Below are positions 55,473 to 63,792 of a stretch of 64,000 bases of DNA, one piece after another. The DNA comes from CAVQCX01 sp963775335 (GTDB lineage Bacteria; Pseudomonadota; Gammaproteobacteria; Chromatiales; Chromatiaceae). The DNA lies in NCBI GenBank assembly GCA_963775335.1, contig CAVZIJ010000003.1:868001-932000 (forward strand), in the 5' to 3' direction. Positions within the stretch are counted from its first letter, which is position 1, and each line of letters begins with the position of its first letter. The position numbers were made by a program, and so were the translations under genes. A model generated the notes under the pieces. That model did not search any database. It was not told where the DNA came from and was given only the letters and a program-made list of their open reading frames with translations.

Positions 55473-58292
55473 ATGGCTCAATCGACTCCCCGCGCCCGCC
55501 GGATCCCAATGCCCGCCGTAGTCGACCCGCGACTGCGGCTCCTGCTGCGACTGGTCTTTCTTCTGTTCGCACTGCTGGTGGTCAATTCCGTCTATCTGGG
55601 CGGGATCAGTATCGCCGAGTATCTCAGCCAGCGGATACTGGAAGACCGGTTCTATCTCTCGATGTTCCTGGTGCACCTGGCGCTGGGCCTACTGCTGATC
55701 CTGCCGGTGCTGGCGTTTGGCATCGCGCACATGCGCCGGGCCTGGCGACGGCCGAACCGTTATGCGGTGGCGGCCGGGCTGGGCGTTTTCATCACCGCGC
55801 TCCTGCTGCTCGGCTCCGGTGTCCTGCTCACCCGCTTCGGATTCTTCGAGGTCAACGACCCCGAGGTCCGGAGCATCGCCTACTGGATGCATGTGGTCAC
55901 GCCGGTGCTGGTGGCCTGGCTGTTCGTGCTGCACCGCTTGGCGGGACCGCGCATCCACTGGCGTGTCGGCGGATACTGGGCGGCATTCGCGGGGGTGTTC
56001 GCGCTCGCCATGCTGGGCCTGCATCTGGTGACCCGGGCGCCGGCGGCGGCGGCCGAGTCCCGGCCGTTTCCCCCGGCGCTGGTCAAGACGTCGGCGGGCG
56101 CTCGGATTCCGGCTTCCCACCTCATGCAAGACAAGGTCTGCGCCGAGTGTCATGCCGACATCGCCCGTCAGCTCGCCGAGAGCGTGCATCGCTTCAGCTC
56201 GTTCAACAACCCGGCCTACCGGTTCAGCGTCGACGAGGCGCGGGAGGTGTTTCTCAAGCGTGACGGCAATGTCGAGGCCAGCCGCTTCTGCGCGGGCTGC
56301 CATGACATAGTGCCGCTGCTGAGCGGTGCCTTCGACAACCCCCGATACAACGCGGATACCGATCCATCAGCGAATGCCGGCATCACCTGCGTCGCCTGTC
56401 ACGCCATCGACCGCATCAACAGCCCTCGCGGCAACGGCGACTACACCCTGCTCGACCCGCCGCGCTATCCCTTCGCTTTCAGCGACAATCCCCTGCTACG
56501 CTCCGTCAACCGCCTGCTGATCAGGGCCAAGCCCGAGCTGCATAAGGCGACCTTCCTCAAGCCGCTGCACAAGACCGCGGAATTCTGCTCGGTCTGTCAC
56601 AAGGTCCACCTGCCTTACGAGCTCAACCACTACAAATGGCTGCGCGGCCAGGATCATTACGACAGCTTCCTGCTGAGCGGGGTCTCCGGGCACAGCGTCC
56701 AGAGCTTCTACTACCCCGACCGGGCAGCACCCAATTGCGCCCATTGCCACATGCCGCTGACTGCCTCCGACGATCCGGCGGCTCGACGTTATGACGGCGC
56801 GGGCGAGCCCAGCGTGCACGATCATCTGTTCGCGGGGGCCAACACCGCGGTCCCCGTCATGATGGGCCTCAAAGACACCGGCAACGATGCACGTACCAAG
56901 CGACTGCAAGGGGCAGCCCGGGTGGACATCTTCGGCATCCACGCCAGCGCCAGCCCCGATGGCAAGCTGCTGGCGCCGCTGCGGCCGGCCCTGCCCGCGC
57001 TTCAGCCCGGAGGGCACTACCTGATCGACACCGTGGTGCGCACCCTCAAGGTCGGCCACCAGCTCACCCAGGGCACCATAGACTCCAACGAGCTCTGGCT
57101 GGACCTGGTGGTGCGCGACGGCGATCGTGTGATCGGACGCAGCGGCGGCCAGGACGCCCGCGGCACCGTCGACCCCTGGTCCTACTTCCTCAACGGCTAC
57201 ATCCTTGACCGTCACGGCAACCGGATCGACCGGCGCAACGCTCAGGACATCTTCGTCCCGCTCTACAATCATCAGATCCCTCCCGGGGCCGCGGCGGTGG
57301 TTCACTATGCCCTGACCGTGCCCGCCGATGCCAAAGGTCCGATCAGCATCGAGGCGCGGCTGCAGTATCGCAAGTTCGATACCCGTTACATGGAATATGT
57401 CGAAGGCAAGGGCTTCCGGCACAACGACCTGCCGATCACCACCCTGGGCTCCGACCGGGTGACCCTGCCGCTGCAGGGCGGCAGCGGCGCAGTCGCCGCC
57501 CAGACCGCGGACATCCCCCTGTGGCAGCGCTGGAACGATTACGGCATCGGGCTGTTGCTCGAAGGCAACCAGGGCTCCGCCTCCAAGGGGGAGCTGCGCC
57601 AGGCTGAGGCGGCCTTCGCCGAGGTCGAGAGACTGGAACGGGCCGATGGGCCGCTGAATCTCGCCCGGGTCTATTTCAAGGAGGGGAGCCTGGATCAAGC
57701 GGCGGCGGCGCTGCAGCGCGCCGCCGCCTGCAAGCCTCCGGCCCACCCCTGGACGCTCGCCTGGTTCTCCGCCCAGGTCGAGCATCAGTACGGCAACCTG
57801 GATCGGGCGATCGAGCTCATGGAAGACCTGGCCGGCACGCGCTTTGTCGAGGCGAGGCGCCGTGGCTTCGACTTCTCCCAGGACTACCGGCTCCTGGATG
57901 AGCTGGGCAACACCCTGTTCGAGCGCGCCCGTCAAGCCCGCAGCCCGGCCGAGAAGGACAAACGCCTGGGCCTGTTGCGCGAGGCCCGTGACTGGTTTAA
58001 CAAGGCGCTCGCCCTCGATCCCGAGAACCTCGCGGCCCATTATGGGCTTTCCCAGGTGCTCACCGAGCTGGGCGACCCGGATGGGGCGGCCCGCCACCGG
58101 GCGCTGCACGACAAGTACCGCCCGGATGACCAGGCCATCGAGCGCGCCGTGACCGCCGAGCGCAGCCGCAACCCCGCGGCCAACCATGCCGCCGAGCCGG
58201 TTACCGTCTATGACCTACAACGCCCCGGCACCTACGGACTCCCATCCGAGAAAATCGAGCGCACCGCCGCCCTCGCCGACAGGCGACATTGA
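55473..58292 (+). CDS. Membrane-anchored pentaheme cytochrome c with C-terminal TPRs
   Basis: A 939-residue multidomain electron-transfer protein. The first ~190 residues form about four to five membrane helices (LLRLVFLLFALLVVNSVYL; FLVHLALGLLLILPVLAF). The periplasmic part has five CxxCH haem sites: CAECH (223), CAGCH (273), CVACH (306), CSVCH (372) and CAHCH (422), in a cytochrome c-554-like spacing. A beta-rich region of about 300 residues follows, then TPR-like helices from about 690 (ADGPLNLARVYFKEGSLDQAA; LGLLREARDWFNKALALDPENLAAHYG). ATG 55473 has AACAGGAG upstream. It leads a three-gene cluster of exported proteins. Electron donor and acceptor are unknown. Confidence 0.88.
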   Translation: MAQSTPRARRIPMPAVVDPRLRLLLRLVFLLFALLVVNSVYLGGISIAEYLSQRILEDRFYLSMFLVHLALGLLLILPVLAFGIAHMRRAWRRPNRYAVAAGLGVFITALLLLGSGVLLTRFGFFEVNDPEVRSIAYWMHVVTPVLVAWLFVLHRLAGPRIHWRVGGYWAAFAGVFALAMLGLHLVTRAPAAAAESRPFPPALVKTSAGARIPASHLMQDKVCAECHADIARQLAESVHRFSSFNNPAYRFSVDEAREVFLKRDGNVEASRFCAGCHDIVPLLSGAFDNPRYNADTDPSANAGITCVACHAIDRINSPRGNGDYTLLDPPRYPFAFSDNPLLRSVNRLLIRAKPELHKATFLKPLHKTAEFCSVCHKVHLPYELNHYKWLRGQDHYDSFLLSGVSGHSVQSFYYPDRAAPNCAHCHMPLTASDDPAARRYDGAGEPSVHDHLFAGANTAVPVMMGLKDTGNDARTKRLQGAARVDIFGIHASASPDGKLLAPLRPALPALQPGGHYLIDTVVRTLKVGHQLTQGTIDSNELWLDLVVRDGDRVIGRSGGQDARGTVDPWSYFLNGYILDRHGNRIDRRNAQDIFVPLYNHQIPPGAAAVVHYALTVPADAKGPISIEARLQYRKFDTRYMEYVEGKGFRHNDLPITTLGSDRVTLPLQGGSGAVAAQTADIPLWQRWNDYGIGLLLEGNQGSASKGELRQAEAAFAEVERLERADGPLNLARVYFKEGSLDQAAAALQRAAACKPPAHPWTLAWFSAQVEHQYGNLDRAIELMEDLAGTRFVEARRRGFDFSQDYRLLDELGNTLFERARQARSPAEKDKRLGLLREARDWFNKALALDPENLAAHYGLSQVLTELGDPDGAARHRALHDKYRPDDQAIERAVTAERSRNPAANHAAEPVTVYDLQRPGTYGLPSEKIERTAALADRRH

Positions 58293-58316
58293 CAAATTAT
58301 TTTAGATAAATATCTT
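58289..58316 (+). promoter_or_regulatory. Possible internal promoter before the FG-GAP gene
   Basis: A perfect TTGACA (58289-58294) overlaps the cytochrome stop codon; TATCTT (58311-58316) lies 16 bases on. The stretch is far more AT-rich than its surroundings and contains AGATA-AA-TATCT (58304-58315), a small inverted repeat. Transcription would start almost at the ATG at 58323, and no Shine-Dalgarno sequence is visible, so a leaderless message is conceivable. Confidence 0.5.
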
Positions 58317-58322
58317 AACATA

Positions 58323-60164
58323 ATGACAAATAAAGAAATAAAAGATCAGGCGGCGGCCGGAGAAGCGGTCATCCGCAAGGCCTTCATCACCTCGACGGTG
58401 GCCATCATCATCCTCGCCGGCCTGGCCGCCCTGGCCTTTCTGGCGCTGCGCGTGCACCGCGCGCCCCCCGCGCCGCCGGAGGCCCAAGTGCAGGCACCGA
58501 GCATCCCCGCAGCACAGTCCTCTGGCACCACCCCACCGGCGGTCAAGTTCACCGCCATCACCGCCCAGGCGGGGATCGATTTCGTGCACGTGAACGGCGC
58601 CTACGGCGAGCGCCTGATGCCCGAGACCATCGGCAGCGGCGCGGCCTTCTTCGACTGCGACAACGACGGCAAGCCCGACCTGTTCCTGGTCAACTCCACC
58701 TACTGGCCCGGGCGGCGTCAGGGCAAGCCCGAGCCGCATCAGGCGCTCTATCGGAACGAGGGCTCCGGGCATTTCACCGACATCACGGCCCGGGCGGGCC
58801 TCGCTGTCGATATGTATGGCATGGGGGCGGCCGTCGGTGACTACGACAACGACGGTAACGTCGACCTTTTCATTACCGGACTGAGGGGCAACCGGCTCTT
58901 TCACAACGAAGGCGGTTGTCGTTTCAAGGAGGTGACGGCCAAGGCCGGCGTGGGCGGGCGGGCGGACACCTGGAGCACCTCTGCCGCCTTTGTCGACTAC
59001 GACAACGATGGCCGTCTGGACCTGTTCGTCGTCAACTACGTCCAATGGTCGCGAAAGATCGATCTCGAGATCGACTTCCGTCTTACCGGACTAGGCCGCG
59101 CCTACGGCGCCCCGAACCACTTCAGCGGTACCGATTCCTATCTGTATCACAACAACGGCGACGGCACCTTCACCGACGTGAGCCGCACTGCCGGGATCAG
59201 CGTCACCGATGTCCACTCCGGGACGCCGGTGGGCAAGGGACTGGGGGTCGCTCCCGTGGACTACGACGGAGACGGCTGGATCGATCTGATCGTCGCCAAC
59301 GACACGGTCCGCAAGTTTCTCTTCCATAACCGCCGTGACGGCACCTTCGAAGAGGTCGGCAGCTTCGAGGGCATTGCCTACGATCGAAACGGCAAAGCCA
59401 CCAGCGGCATGGGGATAGACGCCGCGCAGTTCCGCAATGACAGCGATCTGGGTGTCGCCATGGGCAACTTCGCCAATGAGATGACATCCCTGTTTGTCAA
59501 CAGCCCGGGGAAGGGGCCGTTCTCCGACGACGCCGTCCTGGAGGGCATAGGGCCGGCTTCCCGCATGGCCCTGACCTTCGGCGTGGTTTTCCTCGACTAC
59601 GACCTGGACGGCCGCCTGGATCTGCTGCAGGCCGACGGCCACCTGGAGCCCGAGATCAACAAGGTCCAGCCCGGCCAGACGTACGCCCAGCCGGCCGAGC
59701 TGTTCTGGAACTGTGGGTCCGCCTGCAAGGAGACGTTTGTCCACGTCGAGCAAGCGGGGGATCTTTACAAGCCCCTGGTGGGACGGGGCGTCGCCTATGC
59801 CGATATCGATGGCGACGGCGATCTCGACCTGTTGATCACCCAGAACGGGAGACGGCCGATACTCTTGCGCAACGACCAGAAGCTGGGCCACCACTGGCTG
59901 CGGGTACGCCTCGTGGGTCGTCGCTGCAACCGCGACGCCATCGGCGCCCGCTTGACCCTGCGTGCCGGCGGCGTCACCCAGGAGCGGGTGGTGATGCCCA
60001 CCCGGGGCTATCTCTCGCAGGTGGAGCTACCGGTCACCTTCGGGCTGGGGTCCTCGAGCCACGTCGACTCGCTCACCGTGCAGTGGCCGGGCGGTGGGAG
60101 CCAGCGGATCCCCGTAGACCGCGTGGACACCCAGCTCGTCGTCGAGCAACAAGCCAAGGATTGA
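58323..60164 (+). CDS. FG-GAP/VCBS-repeat protein with C-terminal ASPIC/UnbV domain (CRTAC1-like)
   Basis: A 613-residue exported protein with one N-terminal membrane helix (FITSTVAIIILAGLAALAFL) and a Pro/Ala linker. It has at least six calcium-binding loops of the DxDxDG type: DCDNDGKPDLFLV, DYDNDGNVDLFIT, DYDNDGRLDLFVV, DYDGDGWIDLIVA, DYDLDGRLDLLQA and DIDGDGDLDLLIT, as in integrin-like beta-propellers. The last 90 residues are the ASPIC/UnbV domain (IGARLTLRAGGVTQERVV, FGLGSSSHVDSLTVQWPGG). It probably sits on the periplasmic side as a binding scaffold. Its stop is 3 bases before the next gene. Confidence 0.92.
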   Translation: MTNKEIKDQAAAGEAVIRKAFITSTVAIIILAGLAALAFLALRVHRAPPAPPEAQVQAPSIPAAQSSGTTPPAVKFTAITAQAGIDFVHVNGAYGERLMPETIGSGAAFFDCDNDGKPDLFLVNSTYWPGRRQGKPEPHQALYRNEGSGHFTDITARAGLAVDMYGMGAAVGDYDNDGNVDLFITGLRGNRLFHNEGGCRFKEVTAKAGVGGRADTWSTSAAFVDYDNDGRLDLFVVNYVQWSRKIDLEIDFRLTGLGRAYGAPNHFSGTDSYLYHNNGDGTFTDVSRTAGISVTDVHSGTPVGKGLGVAPVDYDGDGWIDLIVANDTVRKFLFHNRRDGTFEEVGSFEGIAYDRNGKATSGMGIDAAQFRNDSDLGVAMGNFANEMTSLFVNSPGKGPFSDDAVLEGIGPASRMALTFGVVFLDYDLDGRLDLLQADGHLEPEINKVQPGQTYAQPAELFWNCGSACKETFVHVEQAGDLYKPLVGRGVAYADIDGDGDLDLLITQNGRRPILLRNDQKLGHHWLRVRLVGRRCNRDAIGARLTLRAGGVTQERVVMPTRGYLSQVELPVTFGLGSSSHVDSLTVQWPGGGSQRIPVDRVDTQLVVEQQAKD

Positions 60165-60167
60165 ATA

Positions 60168-61892
60168 GTGACCTCAATCGCCACCCCCGGGGTCAACCCG
60201 GCCCCGGACATGACCTGGAGATCGATCCTGCTGCTCCTGCTGGGTGCGATTCTGATGGCCCTGACGCCCTGGAGCGCAAACGCCGATGCGCTCTCGGAAC
60301 CACCTCGGGCCTGGGTCGGGCGGGTCCAGCCGGTGCCGGAGCCAGACATCCTGGGGGCGGATTCCGTCGCCCAGAAGACCCTGGCGGCGACCCGAGCACA
60401 GGTCGCTGCGCGACTCATCGACCCTGCGACCCAGGCCGAGCAGCTCGGCCGTGCCTTCGGGGACCTGGGGGCGCTCTATCACGTCTATGGCATCAATCGG
60501 GGCGCCAAGGACTGCTACGCCAATGCAATGGCACTTGAGCCCGGCAACTTCCGCTGGCCATATTACGCGGGGTATCTCGCCCTGCGCTCCGGCCGGTTGG
60601 ATGCGGCGCTCCAGCATTTCGCGCGGGCCGAAAAGCTCGATCCGAGCTATGCCGCTCTGAAGCTGCGCAGGGCCGAGGCCTATGTAGAGCTCGACCGTAC
60701 CGCAGAGGCCAAGCCATTGCTCGAGTCGGCCGCCAAGGAGCCCGGACTGCGTACCGCGGCGCTGTTCCATCTGGGGCAGATCAACCTGCTCGAGCGCGAC
60801 CCGAAGAGCGCCGTCGCCCGCTTCGAAGAAGCCCTGAAGCTCGACCCCCAGGCAAGCCAGATCCACTATCCCCTGGGGCAGGCCCTGCGTGCCCTGGGAG
60901 AGACCGAGAAGGCCCGCGAGGAGCTCGATCAGCACGGCACCAAGGAGCCGCGGGTCGCCGACCCCCTGATCGACGAGCTCAATGCCCTGGAGAACGGCTC
61001 CCGCCCCCATTTCATCGCCGGCATGCAGGCGATGCACAGCGGCGACTACGCGGCGGCGACCGAAGCCTTCGAGCGCGGGCTGGCTCTGGAGCCCGGCAAC
61101 CGGGACGCCCGGGTCAGCTACGCCAGGGTCCTGTTCCTCAAGGGCGATACCGACGCCGCGCGCAGGGAGCTGCTGAAGGTCTTGGATGCCGAGCCGAAGC
61201 ACCCCTTGGCCAACTTTCTGGTGGCTCTGATCTACGAGGCCGGCGGCCAAACGGACCTCGCCATGAAGCGCTACGAGAAGATCCTCGCCGCCAAGCCCGA
61301 CGAGGCGGGGGCTCAGTACTTCCTGGCCAACCTCCTGTTTCGGGCGGGTGACTTCACCGAGGCCGCCGCCCACTACCATGCGGCGTTCGTCGCGACCCCC
61401 GACGCAGAGCCGGCCGGCCTCCTGTATCTCGTCGCGAAAAAGCGCGGCGGCACTCCCGATCGCGTCCTACGCAAAGAGCTCGAGGCGATGCTCAAAGAAG
61501 ACCCGAACCGTCAGCTGTTGCGCTATGCCTTGATACGGCTGTTGGTGGCGAGCGACGACCCGACCGTGCGGGATGCCAAAGACGCCAAGGAGCAGGCGGG
61601 CATACTCGCCGCAGGCGCTCCGCCGACCCTCTCCAATCGCGAGGCATCCGCGCTGGCGCGCGCCGCCGCGGGGGAGACTGCGCAGGCCGTCCAGGATCTG
61701 GGCCAGGTCATCGACATGGCGCGATGGGGCGGCCAGTGGGACCAGATCGAGCGCCTGGAGGCGGCCCAAAAGACGATTCGGGAGGGCAAAATGCCGGAGC
61801 CCGCCTGGCCGCAAAAGGACCCCCTGCTCAATCCGCAGCCGTTCGACCCCAAGACCTCTTTCACCTACTACCCGGCCTCGCGCGCCTATTGA
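60168..61892 (+). CDS. Exported TPR-repeat protein
   Basis: A 574-residue protein from GTG 60168, three bases after the previous stop, so coupled. A hydrophobic stretch (SILLLLLGAILMALTPWSANA) near residue 20-40 looks like a signal peptide after a short N-terminal tail. The remainder is mostly tetratricopeptide repeats (FRWPYYAGYLALRSGRLDAALQHF, AALFHLGQINLLERDPKSAVARF, HPLANFLVALIYEAGGQTDLAMKRY). TPRs mediate protein contacts; here they may hold the cytochrome and the FG-GAP protein together in the periplasm. This is inferred from the operon only. Confidence 0.88.
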   Translation: MTSIATPGVNPAPDMTWRSILLLLLGAILMALTPWSANADALSEPPRAWVGRVQPVPEPDILGADSVAQKTLAATRAQVAARLIDPATQAEQLGRAFGDLGALYHVYGINRGAKDCYANAMALEPGNFRWPYYAGYLALRSGRLDAALQHFARAEKLDPSYAALKLRRAEAYVELDRTAEAKPLLESAAKEPGLRTAALFHLGQINLLERDPKSAVARFEEALKLDPQASQIHYPLGQALRALGETEKAREELDQHGTKEPRVADPLIDELNALENGSRPHFIAGMQAMHSGDYAAATEAFERGLALEPGNRDARVSYARVLFLKGDTDAARRELLKVLDAEPKHPLANFLVALIYEAGGQTDLAMKRYEKILAAKPDEAGAQYFLANLLFRAGDFTEAAAHYHAAFVATPDAEPAGLLYLVAKKRGGTPDRVLRKELEAMLKEDPNRQLLRYALIRLLVASDDPTVRDAKDAKEQAGILAAGAPPTLSNREASALARAAAGETAQAVQDLGQVIDMARWGGQWDQIERLEAAQKTIREGKMPEPAWPQKDPLLNPQPFDPKTSFTYYPASRAY

Positions 61893-61983
61893 GCGATCCC
61901 GGTCGATTCGGTCAACCCGGCCCGGCTCGCACCGGCTACGATTGCGCTTCGACACCCCCGGCCCACCACGAGGGCCCGGGTCC

Positions 61984-62013
61984 AAAAAAACGGCGGCCCG
62001 AAGGCCGCCGTTT
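61984..62013. terminator. Bidirectional rho-independent terminator
   Basis: AAACGGCGGCC (61988-61998) and GGCCGCCGTTT (62003-62013) form a perfect 11-bp stem with a CGAA loop, preceded by an A run. It lies between the TPR gene (plus) and the Gly/Trp-rich gene (minus), which converge; the A run supplies T residues for the minus strand transcript and the TTT for the plus strand. Confidence 0.85.
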
Positions 62014-62029
62014 CATCCGAAAAGCACTC

Positions 62030-62377
62030 CTACTTGCTTTCCGGGGTCTTCGGTTGAGCGGGCTGCGTAACGGCATACGGGTAGCCCCAGCCACCCCAGC
62101 CGGGATAGCCGCCCCAGCCGCCATACGGGTAGCCCCAGCCACCATAGGGATAGCCCCCACCGCCCCACCCGTAGCCGCCCCAGCCCGGGTAGCCACCCCA
62201 GCCGGGATAGCCACCCCAGCCGGGATAACCACCCCAAGGGCCGCCCCAGCCATAGCCCGGGCCATACCAGGGCCCACCACCCCAACCATCGCCCCACCCA
62301 CTACCCCACCACGCATCGGCGGCGGTCATACCGCCGGCGAGAACAACGGCAGCGACTGCGAGGGAAATCTTCTTCAT
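62030..62377 (-). CDS. Secreted Gly/Trp/Tyr/Pro-rich repeat protein
   Basis: A 115-residue protein with a clean signal peptide, MKKISLAVAAVVLAGGMTAADA, followed by aromatic-glycine repeats. The unit GGYPGWGGYPGWGG recurs in tandem and changes to GGYPYGGWGYPYGGWG; the C-terminal tail is VTQPAQPKTPESK. Similar short 'GWGYP' proteins occur in sulfur-oxidising gammaproteobacteria, but I know of no assigned function. The frame is open further upstream to 62755, but the leader at ATG 62377 fixes the start. Confidence 0.82.
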   Translation of the reverse strand: MKKISLAVAAVVLAGGMTAADAWWGSGWGDGWGGGPWYGPGYGWGGPWGGYPGWGGYPGWGGYPGWGGYGWGGGGYPYGGWGYPYGGWGGYPGWGGWGYPYAVTQPAQPKTPESK

Positions 62378-62645
62378 GTTGCTACTCCTCGTGTTCGGGT
62401 TGACCAACTTCCGAAAGAGTCGTCGAATAGCCTCGACAGTGACAATTCTAGGCACGTTTTTGCCCTCTTGCTGATAGGGAAATCCCTCATGTCCCTTAAG
62501 CCGAGCGCGGCGTCGGGGCGGCGCCAGCCGTTGCGAGGCCTCCCAGGTGAGCGCCGAATCGATCCTCCGCAATCTCGCCCCCCAAGCCCTCGCCGCCTGC
62601 GCCGCTCCGGGCCAGCAGTCCGAGCCCATACCGCCTATTGCCCCC

Positions 62646-62942
62646 ATGCTCTTCTGTTGGCTCAAGGACCCGGGAAACACGGACCAGCGTCGGCGCGTGA
62701 TAATAGATGCGACGAAAAAGCTGCGATACGTACCGGGCGTGCTCGACCTGCGCACCGGACCGCCCCTGCCCAGTGATCGGCCGATCGCAGACGACAGTTT
62801 CGACGTCGGCGTCTACCTGCGCTTCGACGACAAGCAGGCTATCCAGCGATACCTTGCCGATCCGGTGCACAGGCGCACCGTGCGGGATGCGCTCGCGCCA
62901 CGGTGCGGCCGAATCCAGGCTTACGATTTCTACGTCCCTTGA
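62646..62942 (+). CDS. Dabb-family (stress-responsive A/B barrel) protein
   Basis: About 98 residues from ATG 62646 (MLFCWLKDPGNTDQRRRVIID), the normal length of a dimeric alpha/beta-barrel Dabb domain. Typical parts are LRYVPGVLDLRTGPPL, FDVGVYLRFDDKQAIQRYLADPVHRR and YDFYVP at the end. Members are often small heme, lactone or polyketide-related enzymes or of unknown role. A longer frame to 62547 exists, but its residues look non-coding. Confidence 0.8.
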   Translation: MLFCWLKDPGNTDQRRRVIIDATKKLRYVPGVLDLRTGPPLPSDRPIADDSFDVGVYLRFDDKQAIQRYLADPVHRRTVRDALAPRCGRIQAYDFYVP

Positions 62943-63015
62943 CCGACGCCCCGCGCTCGGGCTTCTGCGCCCCCAGGCTCAGGGGTGCCGCCGGGAACAG
63001 GGACCCGCCGCGGGA

Positions 63016-63792
63016 TCAAACGACCAGTCGGCGGCGCACGAAGACCACTGCGAGATAGAAGCCCAAGGAGGCGTAGGCGGCAAGCACCGCAACGTGGACC
63101 AGGGGATGGGTCAGCGCGCCGCCTGCCACCAGGGGTCTCGACAGGGCCACGGCGTGGGTGAGCGGCAGCACCTGGACCAGACCCTGGAGCGCGTGCGGCA
63201 GCGAGGAGATCGGGTAGAAGACGCCCGAGAGCAGGAACATGGGCGTGATCACCATCACCGTGTAATAGTTGAAGAAATCGTAGCCGGGCGACAGGGCGCT
63301 CATGACGATGGCGGGTCCGGCGAAGCACAGGCCCGTGAGCAGGATCACCGGCAGCGCCCAGAGCGCCTGCCAGCCGACCACCACCCCCAGCAGGGCGGCG
63401 ACGACGAGGATGGCTGCGCCGCTGAACAGGGCCTTGGTGGCACACCAGATCATCTCGCCCGCGATGATGTCGTCGATCTCCAACGGCGTCGCCAACAGCG
63501 CCTCGTAGGTGCGCTGGGGCTCCATGCGCGTGTAGACCGAATACATCCCCTCGAAGCTGGCGGTGGTCATGGCCGAGGACGCGATGATGCCCGAGGCAAG
63601 AAACGCAAGGTAGGGCATGTCGCCCATCTTGCCGATGAAGAAGCCCAAGCCGTAGCCCAGCCCCAGGAGATAGAGTGCGGGCTCGCCGAAGTTCATGACG
63701 ATGGCGGGCCCGATGAGCTTGCGCCAGACCAGCATGTTTCGCTGCCAAACCGCCAGCGCACTCATTCGAACCTTGGGGGCACGCCAGTCCAT
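63016..63792 (-). CDS. ABC-2 type transporter permease, NodJ-like
   Basis: A 258-residue membrane protein with about six helices (ALYLLGLGYGLGFFIG; AILVVAALLGVVVGW; LLTGLCFAGPAIVMSAL), and the ABC-2 signature region PMFLLSGVFYPISSLP. ATG 63792 overlaps the stop of the ATPase gene by one base. NodIJ-type exporters move lipo-oligosaccharides in rhizobia; related pairs in non-rhizobial gammaproteobacteria export unknown molecules. It ends the window's final operon on the minus strand. Confidence 0.9.
   Translation of the reverse strand: MDWRAPKVRMSALAVWQRNMLVWRKLIGPAIVMNFGEPALYLLGLGYGLGFFIGKMGDMPYLAFLASGIIASSAMTTASFEGMYSVYTRMEPQRTYEALLATPLEIDDIIAGEMIWCATKALFSGAAILVVAALLGVVVGWQALWALPVILLTGLCFAGPAIVMSALSPGYDFFNYYTVMVITPMFLLSGVFYPISSLPHALQGLVQVLPLTHAVALSRPLVAGGALTHPLVHVAVLAAYASLGFYLAVVFVRRRLVV

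Noticed and set aside
56496..58187. A 563-codon minus-strand ORF opposite the cytochrome gene
   Set aside because: The plus strand encodes five CxxCH haem motifs in one frame; the antisense frame has none and is low complexity.
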